DNA of 64,000 nt, from NCBI GenBank assembly GCA_963729165.1, contig CAVSMM010000016.1, positions 62,001 through 126,000 on the forward strand. Direction: 5' to 3'. Numbering within the stretch: position 1 is the stretch's first letter; every line of letters begins with the position of its first letter. This DNA comes from JACCZX01 sp963729165 (lineage in GTDB: Bacteria > Pseudomonadota > Gammaproteobacteria > Burkholderiales > Burkholderiaceae_F). This document shows positions 9,472 to 20,244 of the stretch, piece by piece. Made by a program: the position numbers and the translations under genes. Under the pieces are notes generated by a model, which was not told where the DNA came from, ran no database searches, and saw only the letters and a program-made list of their open reading frames with translations.

Positions 9472-9940
9472 TTACGATGACGTTTTCTTAGCTGCCTTCG
9501 CTTGCTCGGCAGCGACTCGCGTGTAGACCGGTCCCCACAGTGGATGGCCGACTTCGGCATCGGTCAACTTGAAGTTCGGGTCGGCGGTGAATGCAGCGCG
9601 GAATGCTGACTCGCATTCCTGCCGGGCGGCTATAGGCGCACGCGATGAACGCCAGGTGCTTGTTGGCGGCTGCCACGTCGTTGCGGTCGCGTAGTCCTTC
9701 GGCAAGTGCGCGCTTGAACATCACTTCGGCACGTTCGTACTGGCCGTCTTCGTAAAAACGCATGCCGTTGATGAACGCACGCTCGGCGGGCTGCTCGTAC
9801 AGGCGGGCGATGCTGATCGACGGCGGTGGCGGCGGCGGCGGCGCAGGCGGCGGCTCGAGCAACGCGCAGCCGCTACCGACGACGCCAAGCACCGTCGACA
9901 GCGGCCAGCCGGCGACAGCGTACGCAACTGTCGAGCTCAT
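9472..9940 (-). CDS. TssQ-like T6SS-associated lipoprotein (one frameshift)
   Basis: A small outer-membrane-type lipoprotein. From the ATG at 9940 it has a signal sequence with a lipobox-like VGSGC, a proline-rich linker, and a TPR-like region (AFINGMRFYEDGQYERAEVM, NKHLAFIACAYSR). It ends with the ECESAFRAAFTADPNFKLT and AEVGHPLWGPVY signature I associate with TssQ lipoproteins of Burkholderiales. One extra base in the CCCGG near 9628 splits the frame; removing it joins the two halves. It directly follows the pseudokinase. No T6SS structural gene lies in the window, so the T6SS link is by family only. Confidence 0.65.
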
Positions 9941-9950
9941 GCAGGGTGGC

Positions 9951-11405
9951 TCATTGAAACAGATGGCTGATTCGCAGCGGACGTCCGGGCTCAACGTCAA
10001 CTTCGGTGACGTACGGCTGCCGCTGCCCATTGCGCAGTTCGATCGTGTGCCGTCCCGTGGGCAAATGGAGTTGCGCCAACGGCGGCGTGGTGCCCGTTCT
10101 CGCTCCGTTGACGAACACCTCCGCCCACGGCGCTACTGCGAAAACCACAACGCCCTTTGCGTTCGCGGGCGCCGCGGCCTTCGAAGGGCGGTAGCATGTT
10201 TCCGCGCGGACTTGCAGATGGAGGCGACGGCTCGGTTCGCGCAGACGGGTGCTCGGTGACGACTCCGCGGCTGCTGGGCGCATCTTCTGCCGATGACTCG
10301 GGCTGGGAAGCAAGACTGGCAGGCGACGCGCCGGCCACCGGCCGAGCCGGCTGGCGGCCAGTCTCCCGCCACGCCGCACCGAAAGCGGCGATCAACGCGA
10401 TCGCGCACGCGGCCGCACCGAGCGCCACATGGTTGCTCGAGCGCGGAGGCGGCTGGTTGATCCGCAGGGTCGATTGCAGGCCGACCGTGGCGGCACGACG
10501 CTTGCGCAGGCGGCACGATCTCGACGCGCGCCGGCATGCCGGTGATCGTCAAAGCACTTGGCGGTTGGTTCCCGCGATTGCCCCACAAAAATGTCGTCAG
10601 CGCATTGCGGAATTGAGCGGCGGTGCCGAAAGCCCGCGCGCCGTGCAGCTCAAGTGCGTTCTCGGCGATCTCAGCCAGCGCCAACGGGGCGGCCGGCCGA
10701 ATCTCGATGATCGGGCTCTCGCCGCCCTTGCGCGCGCGCAGCGCATTCAGATCCGGCCGCGTGCCGGTCAGCAGCAGGAACAGCAGCGCGCCGAGCGCAC
10801 GAATGTCCTTGCGACGAGCTTCCGGCCCCGAGCTCGTTCTGAAAGTACGGCAGCATTGCCTGCGTTCCGGCCAGCTCGAAATCGCCGGTCGCGCCGCTGT
10901 CGATCCATCCACCGAAGCCCATCACCTTCGGCAGCTTGTCGGGCTCTTGCAGATAGATGCGCGACGGCGCCAGGTGTCCGTGCGGCACGCCGCGCGCGTG
11001 AGCGTGCTCAACCGCATCGGCCACGCGTGCGGCGATATCGGCGGCCTGCAGCACGCCAGGGTGAAATCCGTCTTGCATCGCCTCGTCGAGCAGCTTGCCG
11101 TCGACTCGCTCAAGTGCCAGGTAGCCGATGTTGTGGACGCGGCCGGCATCGAACACGGTCACGATGTGCGGATGATGCAAACGCCCGGCGGCCTGCGCTT
11201 GACGCATGAACGCCTGCTCGATGCGCTCATGGCCCGCTGACTCTTCGCCTCGCCGCGGCTGCAGCTGAACCGCCTTCAACACCAGCTCGCGGTTAAGCAC
11301 CGGATCCATCGCCAGATACGCGACCGTGTGCCGATCGCGCCGCAACTCGCGCAGGATCGAATAGCGGCCGATCAGCTTGAGATTCTGGGTAAGCGCTTCT
11401 GGCAT
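9951..11405 (-). CDS. Pseudokinase: degenerate Ser/Thr kinase with membrane segment and PEGA-like domain (frameshifted)
   Basis: A paralogue of the neighbouring kinase that keeps the fold but not the catalytic residues. From the ATG at 11405, the glycine loop is lost (ELRRDRHTVAYLA) and the ATP-binding lysine is kept (LVLK, K44). The HRDIKPSN catalytic loop is HGHLAPSR (residues 142-149), and DFG is GFG (163-165). A single membrane helix (ALGAAACAIALIAAFGAA) and a C-terminal PEGA-like domain (APWAEVFVNG, LPTGRHTIELRNG) follow. Three frameshifts near 10830, 10510 and 10225 look like indels and do not affect the residues named. It is probably a membrane-anchored scaffold or allosteric partner of the active kinase (inference). 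Confidence 0.75.
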
Positions 11406-11493
11406 AGGGATGGGCGAGCGTTGCCTCAGGCTAACAGCATACGCACGCACAACCAATCGGCGCTAACAGACAAAAAGCACGCCGAAAGGAGCG

Positions 11494-12947
11494 CTAGAAG
11501 CGATGCTGCAGGCCGAGTGTCTCACCCGATTTAACCTCGACGCGCGCGATGAACGGCGCGGCGGAGCCGTTGCGGATCTCGATCGTATGCACGCCTGGCG
11601 GCAACGTCAGCTGCGTCAGCGGCGGTGACACGCCGCGCGAGCTGCCATCGACGCTGATCTCGCCCCACGGCGAAACGGCTAACGTCACGGTGCCGTCGCG
11701 CGGCGGCGCGACCGGTGCCGGCGGCGGCTCGACCTTGCGGCGGGTCGCGGCTTTCGCTTCCGCTGCTTGCGCTTCGAGCAGTGCGGCGGCGGCGAGCGGC
11801 TTCGGGCGATGGCGTGCGGTTGCGGCTCGACGGGCGGCGCGGCAGTGACCGGTTGCACTGCGATCACCGGCGCGGAAGCTTCCACTGGCGGTGGCGGCGG
11901 CGCGCGCTCCGCGCAACGCTGCAGCCAGCACGATGATCGCTACCGCTGCCGGTCACGATTGCCACCATCGCGCGTCCACTCAGCGCAGGCTTACGCAGCG
12001 GCACTGTGGCCGCGGCGGGACTCGCTTCCACGCGTCCAATCGCGGCGTCGGCCGGCTGGTGCGCGCGAGCCGTCGACGAAATCGGCGAGCGCATTGCGCA
12101 ACTCGGCAGCCTTCTGATAGCGCGCCGCAGGCTCCTTGGCCATCGCCTTGCGCACGATCTCGACGAGCGCCGGCGGTGTTTCGGAACGAATGCGATCGAC
12201 CGACTTGGGATTTGCGGCAAGCACCTGGTCGAGCGTTTCATCGACGGTGCGACCGTCGAACGCACGGCGGCCGCACAGCAGCTCATACAAGATCGTGCCG
12301 AGCGAAAAGATGTCGCTGCGTGCATCGAGCGTCGCGCCATCGGCCTGCTCGGGCGACATGTAGTTCGGCGTGCCGACCAGCTGGCGCGTGCCGCGCAGCT
12401 TTGTCTCGGGTACCGGCGCGAGCGCGGTGCCGAAGTCGAGCAGCTTCGGCTTCAGATCTCGCGACAGAAAAATATTGCTGGGCTTGATGTCCCGATGAAC
12501 GAGTCCGCGCTTGTTCGCGTAGTGGATCGCATCGGCTACTCGCATCATCATCGCCGCCGACTGGCGCGGACTCATGCGGTTGCCGCTCGCCAGATATTCG
12601 TGCAAATCCTGGCCGTGCAGCCGCTCCATCGCGATGTATGCAAACGAGTCGGTTTTGCCGGCATCGTAGATCGTGACGATGCTCGGATGGCTCATGCCGC
12701 CGGCCGATTTGGCTTCGTGCAGAAAGCTTGCTTCGATCTGCGTGCGGAACTGATCCTCGCGCGCCAGCGGAATGATCTTGATCGCGACTTCACGCGCCAG
12801 AACAGGATCGTGTGCGGCGTAGACCACGCCATACGAGCCGCGGCCGATCTCGTTCAGGATCGTGAAGCGGCCGATCGTCTTCGGAGGCGCAGGCACCGGT
12901 GCGTCGAGCGGGTCGAGCGGAACAGTGGCGGTGAAAGGTTCAGACAT
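11494..12947 (-). CDS. Ser/Thr protein kinase (PknB type) with membrane segment and PEGA-like domain (frameshifted)
   Basis: A Hanks-type kinase with every hallmark: glycine loop GRGSYGVVY (35-43), VAIK lysine K57, HRDIKPSN at 151-158, DFG at 171-173, and activation segment GTPNYMSPEQADG. The C-terminal part holds a hydrophobic segment, an Ala/Pro-rich periplasmic linker, and a PEGA-like domain (SPWGEISVDG, LPPGVHTIEIRNG). Frameshifts near 12060, 11940, 11890 and 11815 break only the linker. It probably phosphorylates Ser/Thr at the inner membrane; the substrate is unknown. It lies upstream of the pseudokinase and the TssQ-like lipoprotein on the same strand, suggesting one operon. Confidence 0.8.
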
Positions 12948-13098
12948 CGGCGCGGCGCATTATCGCACTGCATGAGGGGTGTGATGCCGCGAATAAGTGG
13001 TAATCATTGCGGGAAGATGCTCGCAGCGCGCAAGCGTTGGCGTCGCATCGCTGCCCGAGTCGTCGGGGTCTTCGGCGGTGCACCGCCACCTGCACGGT

Positions 13099-14275
13099 CT
13101 ACCGCGAAAATATGATTCGCTCGTTTCGAAGCAACGAGCCTTGCGCGAACAGTGCAGCCGCCGTGATGCGCGATCGCCATGCCGCCAGGCAGCAGGATGT
13201 CGATTGCCGTGATGGTTTCGCCGCGTAAAGCGCGCATCATCACCGCTTGCTGCGCCATCGCGGGCACGAAAAGCTGCCATGCAGCGTCGCGAATCGAGAT
13301 GAACAGCGGCACGATCGGCGTGAAGTTGACCAGCATCGCGAGATAGGTCGCGTAGGTTTGCGCCTCTTTGTGGCTGCGGCCGTACGTGGCGGCGAGCATG
13401 TTCAGCGACGCGATCATCGCGGAAAACGGCAGCAGCATCACGATGAACAACGCGAATTCGCTGAGGCCGAACTGCATCAGCGCCGACAGGTTCTCGCTGC
13501 GTATGAATTGCATGGCGGTCTTGAAGCCGATCAGCGTCAGGACGACGACCGCGGCCGAGCACAGCGCGACGACTGCCCATTTTCCGAGCACGACAGCGCC
13601 TGCTTCGATCGGGTTCATCAGCAGCGGCTCAAGCGAGCCGCGCTCGCGCTCGCCGGCGGTGACGTCGATCGCTACGCTGATCGCGCCCGCGACTGAGCCC
13701 AGCAGCGCCAGCCAGGGGATCAGAAACAACAACTGCGCACCGCGCGCCTGGCTGCTTGCGACATTGATTTCCTCGATCTCGACCGCCGCCAATCACTTGC
13801 GGACTGACACCGCGCGACAGCAGCCGCTGAACACCCAGCTCGCGCGCAAAGCCGCGCACAGCGTTGAGCGTCGCGCGAGTTGCCGGCTGCGCCCGTGTTG
13901 CGGTTTCATCGAACATGACCGGCAGCCGAACCGTCTCGCCGGCCGCGAGCCGTGTTCGAAGTGATCCGGGCACCACGATCACGGCGTTCTGCAAGTCGTC
14001 CTGACTTGATCTGCGCCGCGTAGTCGTCGGGCGCATCTTTAACGGTCGCGCCTGCTCGTTGCAGAAAATTGATCAACGTCGGCGCCGCCGCTGCATTGGC
14101 AACGTAGATCTCGCGCTTTGCTGCGTCTTCCTCGACGCTCGCGATGAAGATCGACAGCAGAAACAGCGTCAGCGGGCCGGCGAGGATCGATGTCACCAGC
14201 ACGATCAGCCACGTGCGCCGGTCGCGCAGCGCGTCCTTGAGCTCCTTGCGAAAGACCGTCCACGTCGGTGTTCAT
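13099..14275 (-). CDS. natB: ABC-2 type permease, NatB-like (frameshifted)
   Basis: The membrane subunit of an ABC exporter. The reading begins MNT then TWTVFRKELKDALRDRRTW and continues with a first helix (LIVLVTSILAGPLTLFLLSI). A large extracytoplasmic domain follows, then a helical bundle containing AGERERGSLEPLLMNP, typical of NatB/ABC-2 permeases. The ATG (14275) overlaps the stop of the ATPase as ATGA. Frameshifts near 14265, 13990, 13790 and 13164 each need a one-base correction. After the last, the protein ends ALFAQGSLLRNERIIFSR. The substrate may be Na+ or a lipid or drug; the subfamily assignment is by similarity only. Confidence 0.75.
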
Positions 14276-15033
14276 TGCGTCCGGCTCCGGCATTCGTACG
14301 CGAGCTTGACAAACGCGTCTTCGAGCGATTCGGTGCCCGCTTCGGCGCGGATTTGTTGCGCCGTGCCGTGCGCAACGGTGCGGCCGCGCGCAACGATCAC
14401 GATTTCGTCGGCCAGTTGCTCGACCTCCTGCATGATGTGCGACGAGATGACGATGCACTTGCCGTGCATCGCGCAGATGCAGCAACAGCCGGCGCAGCGC
14501 GCGCGTCGAGACAACGTCGAGTCCGTTGGTCGGCTCGTCGAGAATCAGGTGATGCGGGTCATGGATCAGCGCGCGTGCGAGCGCGACCTTCAATCGCTCG
14601 CCGGTCGAGAAGCCTTCGATGCGACGTTCCAGCAGCGAGCCCATGTCGAGCAGCTCGGCCATTTTCGCAAGCCGCTCGCTGCTGAGCCGCGGTCGGTACG
14701 TTGCGCAGCTGCGCGTAGTACTCGACGTTTTCGCGCGCGGTCAGCCGCGTGTACAGCCCGCGCGCGTCGGACAGCACGCCGAGCTGCGCGCGCACAGCGC
14801 GCGTATCAGCTTGCACGTCGATGTCCACCGACCCGCGCTTGTCCGCGGTCCGCCTTCACCAGCGTGCCGATGATGCGCAGCGTGGTTGTCTTACCGGCGC
14901 CGTTCGGCCCAAGCATCGCGGTGATGCGGCCGTCAGTCGGCGACGAACGACACATCTTCGACCGCGACCACGCGCGCGCGCTTGCCGTCGACCTTCGCGT
15001 CGAAAGACTTGGCAAGCTGATGACTTCAATCAT
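14272..15033 (-). CDS. natA: ABC transporter ATP-binding protein, NatA-like (frameshifted)
   Basis: The ATPase of the adjacent exporter. Walker A is GPNGAGKT, the Q/D-loop region reads LGVLSDARGLYTRLTARENV, the signature is degenerate (FSTGERLKVALARAL), Walker B is HLILDEPTNGLD, and the H-loop is IVISSH. About five single-base frameshifts (near 15010, 14945, 14845, 14690 and 14475) break the frame, but all motifs are present in order. It begins nine bases after the stop of the upstream hydrolase and is coupled to the permease by an ATGA overlap. Confidence 0.78.
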
Positions 15034-15042
15034 GGACTTCGA

Positions 15043-16576
15043 TCACGGTTTCGTTTTCGGCGCCGCGGCCGGGTCGATTGCTGCAAAGAAACTCGGCGCC
15101 GGAATTCGTGCCAGACAGTCGCCGTCGACGCGATCGAACGATGCATCGCGCACGAAGCGCGAGATCAGCATCGGTGCGCAGCCCTGAGCGCTGATGCCGT
15201 GCCCGAGGTTCGGCGCGACGATGTGCTTGGCGTTGCCAAGCCGTTGCGCGACTGAATCGCCATGGCGCGGCGGCGTTGCGGGATCGAGCCCACCCGAAAA
15301 AATCAGCACCGGTACCTTCGACGCCGGCACCGAATAGAACTCCGGCGGCACCGCGCGCGATGGCACGAGACGGCACGCCTGCCGATACAGCTCGGCAAAC
15401 GCGGAGCCGAAGCGCGTCGCCACCGATCGGCGAGGCTGACGCCGCGTCGATGCGTGGCACGTCTTCGGCGCAGATCACCGCGAAGTGCATGCCGACCGCA
15501 AAATTTTCGCTGACGCCGCCGCTGATCGCAGCACTCAACGCGACGAGCGCCGTGAAGTCTCCACGGCCCGCTTCGGCCAGCGCGTAAGGCAGCACCGACG
15601 ACAGCTGCGGCACGTACAACGGCGCGCGCAACAGCGATGCCAGCATCTTGCGATCGAGGCGTAACGATTCGGTCGCTCCGGTAACGGATGCGGAATGCGA
15701 ATGTCGATCCCGCTTTCGGCGCGCTTCAGCAGCGCCGCAATCGCGCTGATCGAAATCGGGATATCGCGTGCGGCATCGCTCATCGCGCGCGCAGACGTCG
15801 GCGAGCGACTTCAACGCGGCTTCGGCATCGAGAGCGAACGACACCGGCAGTGCCATGTCGGGCGGCGCTACGCCATCGAGCACGGCGGTTCGCACGCGAT
15901 CCGGGTACTGCCGCATGTATTCGAGCGCGGCACGCGTGCCGTACGACGCACCCCACAGGTTCACCTTCTCGGCGCCCAGTTGTGCGCGAATCGCTTCGAA
16001 GTCACGCACTGCGATCCACGTCGCGTATTGACGCAAGTCCGCAGGAAGCGCTTTCAGACAGGGTCCCAGCCGTGCAAGCTGTTGCTCGGGCTCGAGCGCC
16101 GATGCCAGTGAGCCTTCGTCGACGTCGCACTCAAGCGCGTTCGAGCGGCCAGTGCCGCGCTGATCGATAAACACGATGTCGCGCCGTGCGTTCAGTTCGG
16201 CAAGCACCGGCATCACCTGGCGCGCGACCTTCGTTGCTGCTTGCCCTGGGCCGCCCGCGAATACGAAGACGGGATCGGGTTGCTTGTTGCGCGCAACGGC
16301 CGGCACGACGGCGAAGCGCACTTCGATCGTAGCGGCTGCTCGGAGAATCCGGATCTTCGGGCATGCGCACTACGCCGCATTTGACCTCGCGCTCGACGCC
16401 CGGAATGCGGCACGCTTCAAGCTCGGCGTCAGTTCGATGTCGACGAGCGACACGACGCCAGGGCGAGCGTCGCGATGAACAAGCAGGATAGTCGATGTAT
16501 GCGTCTTCATTGAGATTGCTCGCTCGATGTTCGTTTGGCTCTGACCGGATGCAGCGAGCGCGGCGAAGAATAACAA
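15043..16576 (-). CDS. Secreted alpha/beta hydrolase, TAP-like (frameshifted)
   Basis: A proline-iminopeptidase-like or tripeptidyl aminopeptidase-like hydrolase. It has the oxyanion strand FVFAGGPGQAA, the DQRGTGRS motif, the nucleophile elbow GASYGTR, and a C-terminal TAP lid with FSGGLDPATPP (acid) and NLGHGISAQGC (His). The N-terminal LLFFAALAASGQSQ looks like a signal peptide. The start is uncertain because frameshifts cluster near 16400 and 16340, with more near 15780, 15675 and 15430; the TTG at 16576 is only a working start. It lies upstream of the ABC exporter genes and may be co-transcribed with them. Confidence 0.7.
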
Positions 16577-16656
16577 TCCGTTGCGCGACGTGATCGAGGC
16601 AAGGCGCGAAGCGTCGGTTTCAGAGTCGCGAATCGCAGCAGGTTAGGGTCGAACCG

Positions 16657-16662
16657 TAGAAT
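16657..16662 (+). promoter_or_regulatory. -10 box (TAGAAT) next to the EamA start
   Basis: TAGAAT ends six bases before the GTG at 16669. With the usual 6-7 nt spacing, transcription would start at the start codon itself, giving a leaderless mRNA. I see no Shine-Dalgarno and no clear -35. Confidence 0.45.
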
Positions 16663-16668
16663 CGTTCC

Positions 16669-17605
16669 GTGCAATCCGATGTGCAGTCAGCTCAACGAAG
16701 AGCGTTTGCGGCCGGCCTGGCGCTGGCCATCGGCGGCAGCATTCTGTTTTCGGCCAAGGCGGTTGTTATCAAGCTCGCCTACCGATACGGCGTCGACGCG
16801 ACGACATTGATTGCGTTGCGAATGGGCTTTTCACTGCCGTTTTTTGTTGCTGCGCTGATATGGTCGTCGCGGGGCGCGCAGCCTTTGTCGCGAGCCGACC
16901 ATGCTCGCCTGATCGTCATCGGGCTGCTGGGCTACTACGCCGCCAGTTATCTTGATTTCCTCGGCCTGCAAGTACGTCACGGCGGCGCTCGAGCGTCTGA
17001 TCCTGTATTTGAGCCCGACTCTGGTCGTCATAATGTCGGCGCTGTTCCTGCGCAAACGGTTCGGCCGCTACGAATGGAGCGCGCTCGCGCTTTGTTACGG
17101 CGGCATTTTGCTGGTCTTCTGGCACGACGTCAGTCTGGAAGGTGGGCAGGTGCTGCTGGGTTCGGCACTCGTGTTCGGCGCCGCGGTTTGTTATGCCGTT
17201 TATCTGATCATTTCGGGTGAACTGGTGCGCAGGCTGGGAGCGATACGTCTGACGGCGTACGCGATGTGCGTGTCCAGCTTTGCGGTGTTCGCGCAGTTCG
17301 CGGTGCTGAATCCGGTTTCGGCGCTTCGTCAGCCGCACGAGGTGTACTGGCTATCGTTGTTAAATGCCGTGCTTTGTACGGTGCTGCCGGTGTTTGCAAC
17401 GATGCTCGCGGTCGAGCGCATCGGCGCAAGCCGTGCGTCGATGGCTTCGATGATCGGCCCTGTGTCGACCATCGCACTGGCGTATCTTTTCCTTGATGAG
17501 CGCATAACGATCTGGCAATTGGCTGGGACGGCACTCGTACTGGTTGGCATCTACGTCTTGACGCGCGCCGGCAAGATTCCGGCACCAAAGGAGGAAGTCA
17601 CATGA
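16669..17605 (+). CDS. EamA/DMT superfamily transporter (one frameshift)
   Basis: An inner-membrane protein with about ten helices in two EamA repeats, typical of the drug/metabolite transporter superfamily. It contains SAKAVVIKLAYRYGVDATTLIALRMG in the first repeat and MASMIGPVSTIALAYLFLDE in the second. Deleting one A from the AA at 16970-16971 restores the join between SYLDFLGLQ and YVTAALERLILYLSP. The start is GTG at 16669. Its stop overlaps the ATG of the next gene as ATGA, so the two are coupled. The substrate cannot be told. Confidence 0.8.
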
Positions 17606-18586
17606 AGTCAAAGTCGATCGTGATCCGCTCGCACGGTGGTCCCGAAGTCATCGAAGTGGTCGAAGCCGATGTGCCCGATCCGGGACCGGGCGAAGTGCGG
17701 ATCCGGCAACGCGCGGTCGGGCTTGAACTTCATCGACATCTACTACCGGACCGGGCTGTATCCGAACACGTTGCCGCACGGCCTCGGCTTCGAAGGCGCG
17801 GGCGTCGTCGAGGCAGTCGGCGCGGACGTGCAAGGGATTGAAGGAGGGTGACCGCGTCGCCTATCCGCAGGGCCCGATCGGCGCTTACGCTGAGTCGCGC
17901 ACGATGCCGGCCGCCACCGTCGTCAAGCTTCCGAAGCGCGATCAGCTTCGAGCAGGCCGCGGCGGTGATGCTGAAGGGGCTGACAGTCCAATATCTGTTC
18001 CGTCAGACGTATCGGCTGCAGGGCAACGAGACAATCCTGTTTCATGCTGCCGCGGGCGGAGTCGGTTTGATTGCGTGCCAGTGGGCGCGTGCGCTGGGCG
18101 TGCGGTTGATCGGCACCGTCAGCTCGCCGGAAAAAGCCGCGCTCGCGAAGAAGAACGGTGCCTGGCAGACGATCGATTATTCGAAGGAAAATTTCGCTGA
18201 GCGCGTTGCTGGCGCTGACCAATGGCGCCAAGGTTCCGGTCGTCTACGACGGCGTCGGCAAAACGACGTGGGAAGGCTCGCTCGATTGTTTGCAGCCGCG
18301 TGGATTGATGGTGAGCTTCGGCAACGCTTCGGGCGCGGTGACCGGAGTCAGTCTCGGCATTCTCGCTGCGAAGGGGTCGCTGTTCGTCACCCGGCCGACA
18401 CTCGCGACGCACGTCGTGCCGCGCGCGCGGCTCGAAGAATCAGCGGCCGAGCTGTTCGATCTGATGCAGCGAGGCAAGATCAAGGTCGACATCGAGCAGC
18501 GTTATCCGTTGGCCGATGCGGCGCGTGCGCATGAAGATCTCGCAGCGCGCAAGACGGTGGGATCGACGGTGCTGGTGCCGGGTTAG
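17602..18586 (+). CDS. qor: Zinc-type quinone oxidoreductase / NADPH:quinone reductase (frameshifted)
   Basis: A medium-chain dehydrogenase/reductase of the quinone oxidoreductase group. It has GLNFIDIYYRTGLYP, GFEGAGVVEAVG, the GDRVAY segment, and the cofactor-binding motif HAAAGGVGLIACQWA, with SPEKAALAKKNGA after it. No catalytic zinc ligands are seen. Four one-base insertions (17719-17721 GGG; 17834-17836 GGG; about 17940; 18206-18207 TT) break the frame, and each is repaired by removing one base. It has a strong AAGGAGG before its ATG and is coupled to the upstream transporter. Its stop overlaps that of the convergent rhodanese gene. Confidence 0.85.
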
Positions 18587-19099
18587 CGCCGCGACGACTC
18601 GAATTGCAGCTTCGACGCCTTGATGTCGACCAGCGGCGCGAGCTCATAGATATTGCGATAGCCGTAGCTGTAAAGCGCAACGTAGGTCGAGAGGTTCAGC
18701 GACGCCGCCGGCAGCTTGGTCGGAAACGCGTCGTAGGGCGCCGGAGAAGTTGTTGTTGCAATAAATCAGGATGCGAGTGGACTTGTCCGGAATCGCCGCG
18801 TTCAGGCTGTCGACGGCGATGTCGGGGAAGCTGAGATTGATCGCTCCCTTGACGTGCAGCTCGTCGAACCGCTCGCGGCTGCGTGCGTCAAGGATGATCG
18901 TTTTCGGCTCGCGACTCATGCGGATGAAGTCGGCTTCGGAGACCCTGCGGCTCTCGCGCGCGTCGGCGGCTTCAATGGAGACACGCAAGAATCCCGGCAT
19001 GTCGATCGCCGGATTGTCGGTGACCGGCTGTGTCTGTGCGTCGGCAGTCATGCATCCGAACGACGCTGCGACAACGATGGCGTGCATCAGCAGTTTCAA
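18583..19099 (-). CDS. Exported rhodanese-like protein (one frameshift)
   Basis: A single rhodanese domain behind a signal sequence. I chose the TTG at 19099, preceded by GGAG, which gives MKLLMHAIVVAASFGCMTADA; the SFGC could be a weak lipobox. The domain has TIILDARSRERFDELHVKGA and an active-site loop YCNNNFSGA with a cysteine at the expected place. One extra base near 18737 shifts the frame; after correction it continues YDAFPTKLPAASLNLS to a TAA at 18585-18583. Periplasmic single-domain rhodaneses may handle sulfane sulfur or act in redox repair. Confidence 0.75.
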
Positions 19100-19244
19100 G
19101 GCGCTCCGATCCGCGAGTTGCTGAAAGGTGTCCAACGCCAAGAAACGAGCGCTGTTGACCCATCGGCGAGCGGATTCGTAGCTAATCGTTACCGCGAGTG
19201 CAAGGAAGCGGAATTGATGAAAACATCGACGCGCGAGCGCGACT

Positions 19245-20243
19245 CTATCGTGCTCGGTGGTAGTTCGTCACCCGTTCGACCTCGTTTCTCGATCCGAGAA
19301 ATACTGCAACGCGCTCGTGAAGCTTCGTAGGTTCAATTTCGAGGATGCGCTGCTGGCCGTTGGTCGCCGCGCCGCCGGCCTGCTCGATCAAGAAGGCCAT
19401 CGGATTGCCTTCGTACATCAGGCGCAATCGACCCGATAGGTAGCCGGGGCGCGCGTCGCGCGGATACATGAAGATGCCGCCACGCGACATGATCCGGTGT
19501 ACATCGGCAACCATCGACGCGACCCAGCGCATATTGAAGTCGGCGCCACGCGGGCCGGCCTTTCCGGCCAGCAATTCGTCAACGTAACGTTTGACCGGTG
19601 CGTCCCAATGCCGCATGTTCGACATGTTGACCGCGAACTCGCGCGTTTCCGGTGGCACCTGCACGTTCGCTTGTGTCAACAGAAACGAGCCCGTGTCGCG
19701 ATCGAGGGTGAACACCTGGACGCCGTACCCGACGGAGAGCACCAGCAGCGTCTGCGGACCGTAGACCGTGTAACCGGCGCACACCTGCCGCGCGCCCGGC
19801 TGCAGGAAGGCGGCTTCACCGGCATCGCCGTTACCTACAGGGCTGGGAAGTACGGAAAAGATCGTTCCGATCGACACGTTGACGTCGATATTGCTCGAGC
19901 CATCGAGCGGGTCGAACAGCAATAAATACTTGCCGCGTGGATACGCAAGAGGAATTCCCATCGGCGCGTCCATCTCTTCGGACGCCATTCCGGCCAGATG
20001 CCCGCCCCAGCAACTTGCCTCGAACAGAATTTCGTTCGACAGCACATCCAGCCTCTTTTGCGCTTCGCCCTGAACGTTGGTTGAATTCGCGTCGCCGAGG
20101 ACGTTACCCAATGCGCCTTTGCCTACGGCATGGCTGATCGTCTTGCACGCACGCGCAACGGTTTCGAGCAGCAGCCGCAGATCCGGATCGATCCCATGCT
20201 CGCGCTCGCAGCGAATCAGATAGTGCGTAAGCGAGAGCTTCAA
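19245..20243 (-). CDS. fbp: Fructose-1,6-bisphosphatase class 1
   Basis: Fbp hydrolyses fructose-1,6-bisphosphate to fructose-6-phosphate in gluconeogenesis and the Calvin cycle. The 332-residue protein has the class 1 metal/substrate motif DPLDGSSN, the upstream SEEMD segment, and the C-terminal RLRLMYEGNPMAFLIEQAGG with ATNGQQRILE. Length is normal and the frame is intact. It follows pepN directly, with the ATG two bases after the pepN stop, a pepN-fbp arrangement also seen in other Burkholderiales. Confidence 0.95.
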   Translation of the reverse strand: MKLSLTHYLIRCEREHGIDPDLRLLLETVARACKTISHAVGKGALGNVLGDANSTNVQGEAQKRLDVLSNEILFEASCWGGHLAGMASEEMDAPMGIPLAYPRGKYLLLFDPLDGSSNIDVNVSIGTIFSVLPSPVGNGDAGEAAFLQPGARQVCAGYTVYGPQTLLVLSVGYGVQVFTLDRDTGSFLLTQANVQVPPETREFAVNMSNMRHWDAPVKRYVDELLAGKAGPRGADFNMRWVASMVADVHRIMSRGGIFMYPRDARPGYLSGRLRLMYEGNPMAFLIEQAGGAATNGQQRILEIEPTKLHERVAVFLGSRNEVERVTNYHRAR

Positions 20244-20244
20244 A

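Noticed and set aside
9472..12947. A complete type VI secretion locus
   Set aside because: Only a TssQ-like lipoprotein and kinases are present; no tssB, tssC, hcp, vgrG or clpV homologue occurs in the window.
9472..18586. A degrading genomic island full of pseudogenes
   Set aside because: The breaks are of the same one-base type seen in purD, argH and ppa, all motifs remain in order, and base composition is normal. Sequence error is the simpler reading.
17602..18586. Programmed ribosomal frameshifting in qor and other genes
   Set aside because: There are too many sites, no shared slippery heptamer, and no consistent downstream structure.
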